Assembly (NCBI GenBank): GCA_035582835.1
Contig: JAYKAV010003099.1
Location: 1,450,363-1,514,362, forward strand
Origin: Phoebastria nigripes
Taxonomy: Eukaryota > Chordata > Aves > Procellariiformes > Diomedeidae
Direction: 5' to 3'
Length of the DNA stretch: 64,000 nt
The notes below the pieces were generated by a model that searched no databases, had not been told where the DNA came from, and worked only from the letters and a program-made list of their open reading frames with translations. Shown here piece after piece: positions 1 to 12,100 of the stretch. The position numbers were made by a program, and so were the translations under genes. How positions within the stretch are numbered: the first letter of the stretch is position 1; each line of letters starts with the position of its first letter.

Positions 1-67
1 AGGGGTCTCACACCGTCCCCGATGGCACCTCGGCCCAGTCAGCGCTGAGGAGGGGCTCACACCACAC

Positions 68-102
68 CTGAAGGAGGCTGCAGTAGGGAGCTCAACTGTG
101 CT
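68..102 (-). CDS. CCDC187: Candidate short exon of the CCDC187-like gene
   Basis: A strong pyrimidine tract ending in CAG precedes this 35-nt segment on the minus strand, and a CAG|GTGTGG donor follows it. Read in the phase left by the 301-488 exon (two bases carried over) it encodes R-AQLSSLLQPPS and ends in phase 1. No CEP350 similarity is evident in so short a piece. It may be a true micro-exon or chance; the real next exon may lie left of the window. Confidence 0.3.
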
Positions 103-3100
103 CTGGAGAGAATAAAACTCTGCAGACTCCTCTCCTTCTGCTTCACCTGCACTTACTCTGTAAGAGAAGGATTTTATGTTGCTCTCTTCCCTGAACCAGT
201 ACAGTTTTTCTTNCTTTGAGCAGGCAGCGGCACCTCCCACCTCCTGCTGAAGGACCTGTCCCCATCAGGACTGTGTCCTGCCCACATGTCTCCCCCTCAC
301 CGTTTCTGGTGGCCCAGCCAGGCCAGCTCAGCCCTGGCTTTCTCCTGGAGAGCTTTTTTGCGGAGCTTGAGGAGGGCAGCCTGGTGTCGAGCTCGCAGCT
401 CTTCTCCCCTCAGACACTGCTCCACCATGGCCAAGCTGAAACAGCAAAAGGTGCTGGAGCCTCCATAGTGCCGGCCGACTTCGCTCCACTGGGGACAGAG
501 CAGAGCGTCATGTTTATTGGAGAAGTGCTGTGCAGGTGACGAGTTTGAGACAGTGACTAAAAGCCAAAAAAACCCCCAAACACCCCACATGCTAGTACGA
601 GAGTTGGTGCTACCGGGCTGTCGGAGCTGGCCTGTTCACTGCTCTCTCCAGAGTCGTCCNCTGCACAGGTCTCCCCGTGGGGCAGATTCACCAGAGGTGA
701 CAACAGATTCAAGGTTTGATGGTCATGCAGTGGCTCCCCATGCTCTGCCAGCAGGGATCCTAAGGAGAAGATTTAAAGTCACTGTAAGTAAAATATTTCT
801 CTGTAACAGAAGGAAAAAGAGACCCCAAAACCAGTTCCCATAGTACATGAGTTAGCATCCGTTCCTGATTCAAGGTGCCTTTGCAAGGACTTGGCAGCCG
901 GGTCTGCGTGCTGCCCTCGGTGGGAGCCTGAGGAGAGTCACCCTACAGCTGTTCACATACAGGAGCANGGTATGAACACTAACCTCACTTTCAAGTGAAA
1001 CCATGGTAAACAGGTAAAAAGAAAAAAGGGGCCTATAATTGAGGTAAATAACTCTCAACTCCCAAGACTATTTTCTGTAGAAGAGTCAGGAGTACAAAGG
1101 GAGATCGCTATGGTTTAAATATGCATAATGAATCTAAGTATTTAGGTCAAAATTTTCAGTATCAGTTAGCAAATTAGTGAAATTTGTGATTATGTGTTCC
1201 AGCCCCTGGATGCTGTGCTGTTTCTCATGCCATGCTAGAAAGTGTTGTTGTTTGCCCAATACCACCAAATCCTTTAACTTAGCATTCACCTTCTTGAAGC
1301 ACTGAGCAATATGAACCCCTTCCTCCCAGAGATTTTCTTTCTTCCACTATTTTGGGATCCACTGGACTGTGATCTCTTTCTAACTTCAATGCAGATTGTT
1401 TCAGTGAATGTGTCTCTTGATTACTGAAGGTAAGAAAGAAAGGAAATATTTTCTTATTGCAGTCAGAGATACTATTTCAATTCCTAGCAAAGTCCTCTGT
1501 GGAGGCTGAATCCTTTTCAAACTAGCGTGGTGCTCATTTTTGTGCAATATTGGAATTTTTACCTGTGCAAAAGTGCCTTTCTGGTAATTGTATCCATGAG
1601 ACTCTAGAAGCAATTCTCAAGTCTTTAATCTATGCCACTTTAAACGAACATAAAAACGTGCACATACAATATTCTCATTCATACTAAGGTATATGATGGT
1701 AAAGCAAAATGAGGAAAATTATATTTTCCCNGCAAGTTTCAAAGGGGCTTCTACCTTTTAAAAAAATGCAAGATCTCCTACAACATTGGAAAGGTGTTTA
1801 TACTATGGTTTGTGCATAAACTGGAGTAGAAAAACTGTATTGCAAAGGTGGATACTTCACAGTGGAGATCTGAATGAATAAAATGGTTAGGCCATAGCCT
1901 TAAAGATAATGTGACGGACATGTAAGCTGCTCTTAAATGACTCGAAACGAACAATCATTTTAGAAACAACACAGTGCAAATGCTCTAGAGCTTCAAGTCA
2001 TTCATATAGTCAAACCACAGGCTAAACCATCGGAGTGCCTCGATGTATATCGCCTCCTGTACCTGCCAGCTGTGTTGTCACCTTCCGATTGGTATCCTCT
2101 CCATNTTTGCTCTGCATGGTCCAATCTTGGCACAGAAGAATAACTGCCTTTGGAGCTACTGCACTCCTGCAAACACAGAAATTGTCCATAGACCTGAATG
2201 ATCCATTTGAAAGGCAGAACTTTTAAGCCTTCTTCCCTCATCCTCTTGGGAAAGCCCTTCATTGTAGATAATGCTTTTCATATGCCAGTAATTCCTAAAA
2301 AGTTGGATTAATTAGTGAGCTGGATACTACTCACAGTGAAAAAACTGTGTGGGCATATGGAAGTAAGGTAGTATAACAGCTCACAAACTGTTGTGTATTT
2401 AGAGCTGCTTTCATGGGAGTCAGGGTACTGTGTTCATCCTAAGGGCTTTAAAAAAAAACCCATACAGAGATCCCTTCTGTCTGGGCTGTTCAAACATATT
2501 GAGAGACATTAATCGAGCTAAAGTATCCTCCAAAGAAAATACTCTCAACAATGTAACAAGAGCTTGGAATTGCACATGAGGTCTGAGCTTGTGTTTATGC
2601 ATATGGGGCTAAATTCTTATTCTAACAAATAGACACTGAAGTCCATCAGTTCCTAGCTGACTTCAGAATCTGAGGCTGGAAGGTAAACAGCAAATAAACA
2701 GCATACCAATTTTTCATTTTTGAAAGGATACTTTTTGGTTGAGATTAGTATCTCAATAGGCTCTCATGTCTGAGCAAGTATCACAGTAATTATCTCTTGA
2801 GGACTTAAAAACCCTTCTCTTGATTTTACAGCAAAACAGTCATAGACACCAAAAGCTGCAGTACCTAAGTGATTTCAGATCAACAGTCCAAATGGCAGCC
2901 TAAGGGACTCCGTTACCTGAGAGACCTAGGCACTTCCAAAAAGTTACCCTGACCTACAGTTTTTATCAGTTAAAAAAATCCCTTTTGATTAAGGGACTCT
3001 AAGTGAGAAAAAAACCAGTGGGGATTGGAGGAACATTTTGCTGAATCCAGAAGGGGTAACACAGGATCTGAAATGATATCTTACCTCTGAATTGTGCTGA

Positions 3101-6100
3101 AGCAGGTCACTCAAAAACCTCTGGCTTTCTTGAACCTCTAGCTTTGCTTTCTCCCTCAGCACTGTAAGCTTCTGTTTCTGCTGGAGCTGATGGACCTGCA
3201 TTAGGAAATGACACACTACAAATGATATTTTTAACTAAGTCACATGATTCCTCAGAGCTGGGGGGCAAAGGGTAGCAAACTCTAAGAGAAGGCAGCACAG
3301 GTATTGTGCAGCCAACTCCTCTCACATCCTGCTGCCTTTGGAAGGCAGTACAAATGCTTGCTTTGGCTGCAGCAGAGCAATGCATTCTTGCCCACCAGTG
3401 CTAGACAAGGATCTCCAAATAGCAAATTAAAGCTAGCACCCCTCCTTTACAGCTGCATGGGGTTTATAAACCTGATGCAGGGTCAGCTGATGCCAACTGA
3501 TTATAGCCTAAACACACCTGAAGCCGGGGATAGCTAGCACCTTTTTTACCTGGGATAGCAGAACTTGAATTGCTCTTTGCTTGTTGCATAGGTTGCTTAC
3601 TGTACCTTCAGTTTGTGAGCCAGTAGTAGGGAGGTTTGCCTCAAATTGTCCAGATGGCTCTTGTGTTTCTCTTCCAGTTCTGTGCAGCTAGGGTCTCCCT
3701 CACCTGCAGAAGCTTAGGAAATAGATGGTAACAGTCATCATTTCTTAATTAAAAAAATCTGTGCTCCATTTAATAGGTGCCAGCTGAAGAAAGTATCAGA
3801 GTTAACCAGAGGGAGGCAGTGGAAGCAGATTCCTTCAGATTCCAGTTGCTGCCCTGAAAATCTGTTTCTATGCTGTCAAAGTCCTTCAGGATTTAAGCAT
3901 TTGCTAAGTGTTTTGCTAGCAGGGCTGACTTGCTGGGTCACCATTGAGGCCAGTATACCCTTTAAATAATCTAACAGTGTCTTGGTATTTTCAATGGGGT
4001 ACCAGGGCATCTGCTTCTGAGTATTCTTTGCTGCATTTCAGGCCTGACTGTACTCAAAACATGCCTGAGTCCTAAAACGTAGACTTAAACAAGGTATCAC
4101 CAAAAGGGGAAGGGGGGATGTGTACATTGTTCCTAACTGCATTTTCCTTTTGAATCCTCCCTGGGTCTATTTTTGGAAGCCTCCCTAATCTGACATCTGC
4201 CTGTATTCCTGGAATAACTTCTCTGCGTACATTTACTTCTTCTACCATATCTGAAGAAGGAAAATGTCACTACCTACATCCTGTCAAGAAATCTGTTAGC
4301 ATAAAGTCCTGCAAGTATTGGGGATAGGGGAAGAGGTAGGACTCAAGAGGGCCTATGCCAGGAAAGAGAAGGACTGGGGACCAATTCCCATGTTAAGTCC
4401 GAAGTCCAGGGCGTGGGTTATTGCCACGCTTGTTCCCACCGCTCCTTTGCTGCACCAACAGGATCAGACCCACTAGTTACAAAAGAAGAAAAGCTTCCCA
4501 ACCTGGTCACCTCTTTGGGAACTCTAGCAGCATCGCACATGCCCCCTCCATCTTGCAGCTTCTTCCTGTGCAAGGGTGCAGGCTTGATTTCTCTCTTTTG
4601 TCACAGGGGGAGACAAACCGGTGAAAAAAAGCTTTTGCTTTTAAGTGAGGGAAACAGCTCTTGTTCCAGGTGCACCTATTTCACTGCTACTTCCTTATTG
4701 TAACTCTCCTGTCTGTCTTTTACAGTATAGGTGATGTAATGTTTACCAGTGATATGTTCTTGGCTGCTTTGAGCTTCTCAGATGAATTGCTTAGCTTATG
4801 CAAACAGGTTGCATGTTTACTCTGTGCTGTGCCACTGTCACAGCAACCAGAGTCATAAATGAAGTGTGGGTCATAAATAGAAATAGGTTTGACTTGGAAA
4901 CTTCAGATAAAATCTGTATCCCTATCCAGATTGTCTGAATCCAAATCACCCCATGCCTCAGGATAAGCCCACGACATGCAAGGTTTGTTTTTGCTTTAAA
5001 TACTGAAGGATCTTTAACATGGAAGGAGCGGAGACGTGGGCTTCTTTGCATGCCTGGATGCTTTTTGTGTTTACATGGATATGAGTGTAATAAAATGTTA
5101 ATGCTTCAAGCTTGATACAGATTTTCTATTAGAATGCTGCTGTGTTTTTATAAACAGATGGATTGCAAATTTCACTTACCTCTTACAGTGTTACTATAGG
5201 AGGCTTTTCTTAACCCCCTACTTTTCAGAATCAAGAGACTGGATTAAAATCTCATCCTTTACTTCAGTAATGCATATCTCCTGGTTCTGCAGGGTTGTTT
5301 GAAGAGGCAAAATCATACTGAATTACCTAGAAATCACATGCCCAATAAAGAGTTCATTCTTTTTAAAAGATTTTTATTTTTACCCCCATCTTTCTAATTT
5401 TGAGGACTGATTCAGACTCTTTAATGCTTATAGTTACCAGAGATGATTTTGTGAAATGGTATATTTAGGAAAATCCTGTAGGTGAAAGAGCTGTTGTTTC
5501 TACAGGGAAGTTTTATTGCTGGTTTTAAGCAATGTAATAGAAAAAAGACAAGTGAACTGTTCTTCAGCAGGTATACAGACAGCTCATCACTTTCAAAAGC
5601 CAGATGAGGATGCCTCCTTCAATACTAACAAATAAGGTCATTTTATAAAAAAAATTTACAAGCTAGATTTATTGATGCTAAGTTGTCTGAGTAGCTTTTA
5701 ATACTAATATCTGGGCCATTCTGAAGTATGGTAATCTATTAGGATATACTTTAAAACCGGCAAGTATTTTCAATTTGTGCCTCAAACTGAACAAAGTTAT
5801 TGTTGTTCTGCTCAAAGCCTGACCAATGCTATTGATCTCAAAGTGAACAAAAAGTTTGTTCTGATCTGTTTTCACTCCTTTTGAACATAATTTTCCTAAT
5901 TGTGGCTATTTCCAGATGCATTTCTTGTGTTGCAACATCCTGCGTTAAAGAAAATGCCATCTGGCTAAACTTCACGTCCTCTTACGTTATGATGAATGGC
6001 ATTTTACTGCATGCCCAGATAGCTTCAATGTACATACGCTCAGTCTTTTTAAAAAAATGCTATTTATTAAATCACTTTCCGCTGCACCTGCAGAATCTCA

Positions 6101-9100
6101 GTAAAGCCCTGTAGAATCTCTGTGACATATAATTAAAAAAGCCGGGCTAAAAGTCTCATTTTTCTAATCACTTGAAGCTAGGCAGAAGCACTTACTGCTG
6201 CTTTATTCAAGGACAGCTTTTTCTCTTTCTGCCCATGTCAGCAATCAGTCCAAACTAGTTATTACAAAAATACATACTTGCAACTTTAGATACAAGCACA
6301 ACTTTGACTACATTATTGCCTGGAGGTGTATGAAGATGGGGTGTAGAGAGTCCTGAAATGCTGCTGTGGAATGGAGCAACAGATCCAGAAGGAATTGACC
6401 CATTTGATACCCAGGTCAGGGCAATCCTTCCCCTCTCCAAAATTACTGTGCTAACTCAATTGCTTTATTATTTTAGGATGCTCTTCAGGTAAGGGAAGGC
6501 ATGGGTGAAATACCACCCAGGCATTTCAGTACTTTGTTAGCGTGCAGGAACTGAGCTGTAGTGATGACAGGTAAATGGAGATACAGAAAAGAGGTTTGCT
6601 AACTCCTGATCACAGCTGAGATATGTAGTACAGGCAGACAGAGTGGTGTTTGGCCCTTCTTCAGCAAGACCGGTGAGCCAAGAGCAATCCCTAAGCAAGA
6701 GACTCTAAACTTGAAGGCTACACTTGTTTACACAAGAAAATTAATGAGCTCATCTGCATTCTTGAGTACCTTGGAAAATCTGTATTTCCACACCTGCTGA
6801 ATCAGTTTCTTCTCTCCTCTATAAATACATCTGGTATCCCACTTGTCATTGAAGAGTAGCTGCTTGCTAAACAAGGGGATTAATGTGGCCTGTGCTGCTC
6901 CTGTCCTCCGCATATTTTGTGTTTATAGCTAAATCCTCTAGTGCGGAGGGTTGGCCAGAGTTCAGCTTCCAGCCAGATGTTGCAGCACATGGAAATACCT
7001 CAGCCTGCTGCTGACCCTTCCACGTGCATCATGTCGCATACAGATCAGCAGAGCAGCTCTTGCCGCAGGCTAGCAAGAGAGAGCTGGGCCTGAATCTGGA
7101 CCTAACCAGAACCCTGAATTTCCATGGAATGTTCCTTCTATTGCTCATCAATTATACTAAATTCCCTCAACCCACTACACTTGCAATATGGATACCAAAG
7201 CCCCAACATGTACAACAAAGCAACGCTGCACAGAGCAAGAAATGCACGTGTGACCACATGCTTTGCAGTGGTAGTTTACAACTAACTGCACACTGTGGAG
7301 TAGTAGCACAGAGAGGGACAAAGTCCTGACTTCTTGTGCACGCACAGGCTATAGGATGATTTATTGGCCAGCTAATAAGCAGTGCAAATACAGTCTCTGA
7401 GGGTATGGAAAGAAACTAGTTCAGAGGGAAAAAACTGGTATCAAAGGAAGCGAGAGCAATTCTCAAGAGCAATTCTCGTGTTGCCTGTCACAGAGTCAAG
7501 AAGCAAGCTATGCTTCAATGCTGCCATCATTGCAGACTACTTTAGAGATGTTTGGAGGCTGACGATGGAGCTCACTGAAGTTTCACCAGGCAGAAGCTTT
7601 GTAAAATACAAAAGACAGTGTAGGATTTTGAAGCAAAACATGAAGAGCTGTCTTATCTCAAAACTATCAATCAGAGGACAATTAGCTGAAACCATGCTGT
7701 TACCCTTCTTTGCTGATTCCACTAATTTAATCATTTCTCCCTCTGCTACAAGCAAGAAGGCAGCTCCCTCTAGTGATTTGAGAAAATATGTCAATCAACA
7801 GTTAAGGGGAAAGATGTTACGTATGAATATATTTTCTTTGTAATCCAGGTTAAAATTCTGCATTTTAAGAATAATGGAGAGCATGCCATTTGCTTTCCTA
7901 ACGCCAATTACTTTAAACCAGTAGCTATGCTTAAGCTTCAACATTTAGAAAATACTTTTTTAACAATGAATTTCAGCTTAAACCTTGTTGTCTCTCAAAT
8001 ACAAAAAAGGAAAAACTAAGAGTCTGGCCTGATGAAATGAGCTTTCTGGCTCATTTAGTCCAATCTGGCTCATAGTCCAATTGCAAGGCTGTAGGAAGGG
8101 GCACAGGCAAAATGTTTTTTTAAATCGCCTAGTTCCCTTATTTAATAGTGATGCAGAAACTTGGGTACTGTGGGCTGTATTCAGAGGGTGTGCTGCAGTA
8201 TCAAGGAAAGCATAGCACATTTCCTTGGCTCCCTGTGGAAGAGACCTGGTGGTCTGGCAGGAATGATGGAAAGATTTTATGTAGTGGTGTCTCTGAGATA
8301 AGCAGAATGTGCAAACCACTTCCTCGTCAGCTCACTTGGTTATACCAAGTTTTGTGCCTAAACTGATTAGAGATGCATGTAAGAGCTATGTGAAATACTT
8401 TCCAGTGGTGCCTGTGGAGATGATTTGTGTTCATCGCAGCAAGTGCTTATAGCATTTGCAATTCTGGATTTTATACTGGCTGTGTTTAAAAGGAAAATTC
8501 AACTGTTCAGAACAGATTCACTGTCTTACTCCAGGCAGTAAATAGTTACAAATATTTTGTGGATACCTGCTTCTTATACTGTGTTTTATTATGTTTGAAA
8601 ATGAAATTTGTTATTTTGCCAAGTATGTTTACTACAGAAAATTTTTCATGTCTTTGGCATAGCAATTAGCGGTTAGGTGATGCATGTATCTTTAAAAGGT
8701 AAATATTTATATTTTGCAGCAGTTATATAATTACATATCATTATGCTGCATGTGCACAGTGACTTCTGTGGTCTGTGAAAGAGAACTGAATCAACTGCTG
8801 GTGTGATGCATTATAGCAGACAGTACAGCCTTGCGTCTGAATGCCCTTTTCCTGATAAGAGTGGTGAACAGATCCACTTGTGACCCATATTTCAAAACCA
8901 CATTGTCTTCAGAGTGACAGTTCTGTGCCTCATCTGCAGCAACATGGCCCATAGTGGAAATGCTGGCTTACAGTCAAACCTTGGGCTTGAGCTCAAATGT
9001 TGTCAGCTCCTGCAAATGCTCAGAGAAGGTAAAGGTTTCTCCTGGCATAGACACCAGGCAGCAGTTCCTATTGTTCATGTGGTGAATAGTGGATGGCAGG

Positions 9101-12100
9101 GTCTTTTTGCCAGATAGCTTCCAGAACTGGGGCCCTTAGTTATTAATATTAAATAAATACAATGTCTTTCGCTTATGGTAAACACTTCAGACAACGGACT
9201 TACTGTCCAATCATGTAAGATGCCCTCCTAGTCCCTGGGGGGTGGGGAGAAGCATAGTAAACAACGCTGGCTTCTCCACCACCTCAAAATCCAATATTAC
9301 ATATAAAATTTTGTGGGGAAAACAATGAAGAATCCTTAATAAGAGCAAAGGCTTTTGTAAGTACCCTCTTTGAGGAAAGGTTATCTGATCTTGTTCTTTT
9401 GTCTCGGAAAAGCCCTTAAAACAATGCACCATCTGCTACTGTTTGGTGGAAGCAAGCAGAGATCTCTTCAGAGTGGCCTGCATGCTACTGTTTGCCATTT
9501 AACCCTTTCGGCCACAAACTTTCCCTTGTTTCCATGCAAACATTTGTTCTGAGCAGAAGTGGGATGCCCTGCACCCCACCCTTGCCTCGGCCAGCCCTGC
9601 AGGATCCTTGAGCAGATCTCTCCATTCAACCTGCATCCTTTGTTAACCCCTGTAAATGTTCCGTGCCTTGATATCTCTTGCTGTACAAGTAGGATAATAT
9701 CCCACACTTATCTGATGTGGTAATTACGAAGAATTAATTGCAAAGCTCCTTGAGACCTTCAGATGAAGCTGCAAGGTGCTGACAATGGCTCTGGTCTGAA
9801 TGGGGTTTGTTCCATCGGGGGCCATCTGTAGCTGTCACTGTGTCACTCAGCACAGGAGCAACCTGTGAGGCGATGCTCTGCTGAATTCACACCTGTGAGA
9901 CAGCACAGCGCAGCACAGCACAGCACAGCACTGCATGGAAAAGGCAAAGCGTTTCTATTGCATTTTTTAGTGGGGTGTATCTGTTAAATTGGACATGAAG
10001 GTTGAGGGGACATTTTTTCATACATTCATTCTTCACCTTTGAAATCTGGAACACGAACCAGCTATTTGAAATTCCCCCTCACCCTAAAAGTTTTTTCAGT
10101 CCTAGTCAGAACTGTTAGCAAGAATTCTCTTGCAATGAAGGACTATTCACTCTTTTACAACAGCATAAGAAGTACCTTGGGAGGGCACTGAGTAACACCG
10201 TGCTCTGACACTTTGGGAAATGCCACCTTACCAAAGTCCTGCTCAAAGCCGTCGTGAGTCTCAGCTCCAGGGCTCAGAGTGGCAGAGGGCTGTAACCTGA
10301 GGCTGTCCGGCGTCCTCAGGCTCTCTCTGGGAGCCTGGTTGGCAATTTCCTCTTGATTCTGAACTTTGAAAATAGTCTCACACCGGTAGTGATTCCTCTG
10401 AGCTGTGAGTTCTCTCTGTGGACTGTGTCAAGGTAACAACAATTACTCAGTTTTTGAGATTGTGCATGAGTATAAGCAATCTTTTGAACTAAAAAATGGT
10501 TATTTCATTTTAACAAAGCTATCATTTATTAAATTTTGTTAAATGGAAACAAAAGACTCACTGAAAAGTCATACCTGCCAATGTACAAAATCCCCTTTCT
10601 TGTACCTTCATGTTGTCAGGAAAGCTAACAACACTTGTCTTCACCTACTCTAAATACTGCTCTGAAAGAGCTGGATATTTTTCAACCTGGTGGAAAATAG
10701 AAACAACAACCTTGCAGTTTGAAGCTTAATTTATGAGGGCTGCATTGTACAATCTGTGCCATTGTTAGGACTTGGTTGCACAATCTAGCTCTGAACCTTG
10801 GCAAAGTTTTCTGAAATCTTTTGAGAAACACAAAGTATTGATCTCTGTTCCAGCATTTCTGGGACATGTGCTGAGCACAGCTATGGCCCAACTAAGATTT
10901 GCTATATATACTTTAATATTTCAAAACAATGTCAGCACCAGGTCCCACAGTACCGATAAAGATCTCAGCTAACTGGTTTTACTTAGTTTTGATCTGTAAC
11001 TATCTGACCTTAACTAAAAAGATTAGGAAGGAAGGTGCGAAAATGGGCATTTATTGATCAAGCCTCAGCTGAAACACAGGCAGGGATACTGAGACACATT
11101 GAAATGGTGACAGATGTTTTCTTTTTTATACAGAAAAATGAACATGGAAATTTTTTTTTTTATCGACAATCAGCTTAGGGAAATCTCATTTCATTTTTCT
11201 CATTAATAAGCTTTTCTTTGTTTTTCATGACCCAGAAACTGCTAAAACGATTAGAACAGCTTCCACTAAACGCGTCTTGGATGTAGTCTTCAGAAAGTGG
11301 GAGCAAAGGTGGATGAGAGAGAAAGAAAAGAGGGAACAGGATTTCTTAAAAAGCAGTTCTAATATTTGTTGGGCAAATGCGCTGAGTATTGTCTCTGCAT
11401 TTGTGTTGTGTTAGTTTTTTAGTCAATGCCACTGTTTCCTTTGGCTCTTGAGAAATGCCTACTTCTGTTTGGAAAGACTGATGTCAAGGTCTGAATGCAA
11501 CCTTGCCTGTTTCCTGGGAAGGCTACTGCCAACATCAGTGCAAATCAATGCAGATTCTACAGAAAATACTGAGATTACACAGCAACCCCTCTCCTCCAGA
11601 CACAACCAGCTCTGCAGTGGGCATAAACCATCACAATTCCTAGATGAGGCTCTTTGGATTTGCACCGGCTAAAGAGAAAGCATTATTGGGTCCACAGTAG
11701 GAGGCAGAGCTGTGATCTAACAGCTCAGGACATCAGGCCTCTGCCTGGCAGCTGCTTGCTCTGCCCTAGCCTGTGAGGCTGCCCAGTGCACTGAACTTAT
11801 GGCAAAAGCATTACGATCTTTTTGACTCTCAAGAGATGCAGAATGTAACGGAAAGCCACTTCTATAGGTAACTGGATCAAGTCACCAAGTTACCATCATC
11901 AAGGATGAAATTGCATACACATTTTCTGGCGGTTTGGAGAATTCCCATCAGTGAGTCATTTGCATTAGCAACAAATCTCTGTCAGCCGCCCCTGCGGACT
12001 GCAGAGCAGCAGTGCATGAAATGGGAGCATTTCTTATGGAGAGAGGCACCTGCGGGATTTCTTGCATGAACATGAGTCACTGTTTTCACAGCTGTAATTA

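Noticed and set aside
5183..5290. Minus-strand segment NQEICITEVKDEILIQSLDSEK before a GTAAGTG donor
   Set aside because: An in-frame stop separates the open segment from the donor, and the phases do not fit neighbouring exons.
7382..7843. 153-codon plus-strand open frame in the long intron
   Set aside because: The opposite strand is also open over much of it, there is no promoter or splice context, and no family is recognised.
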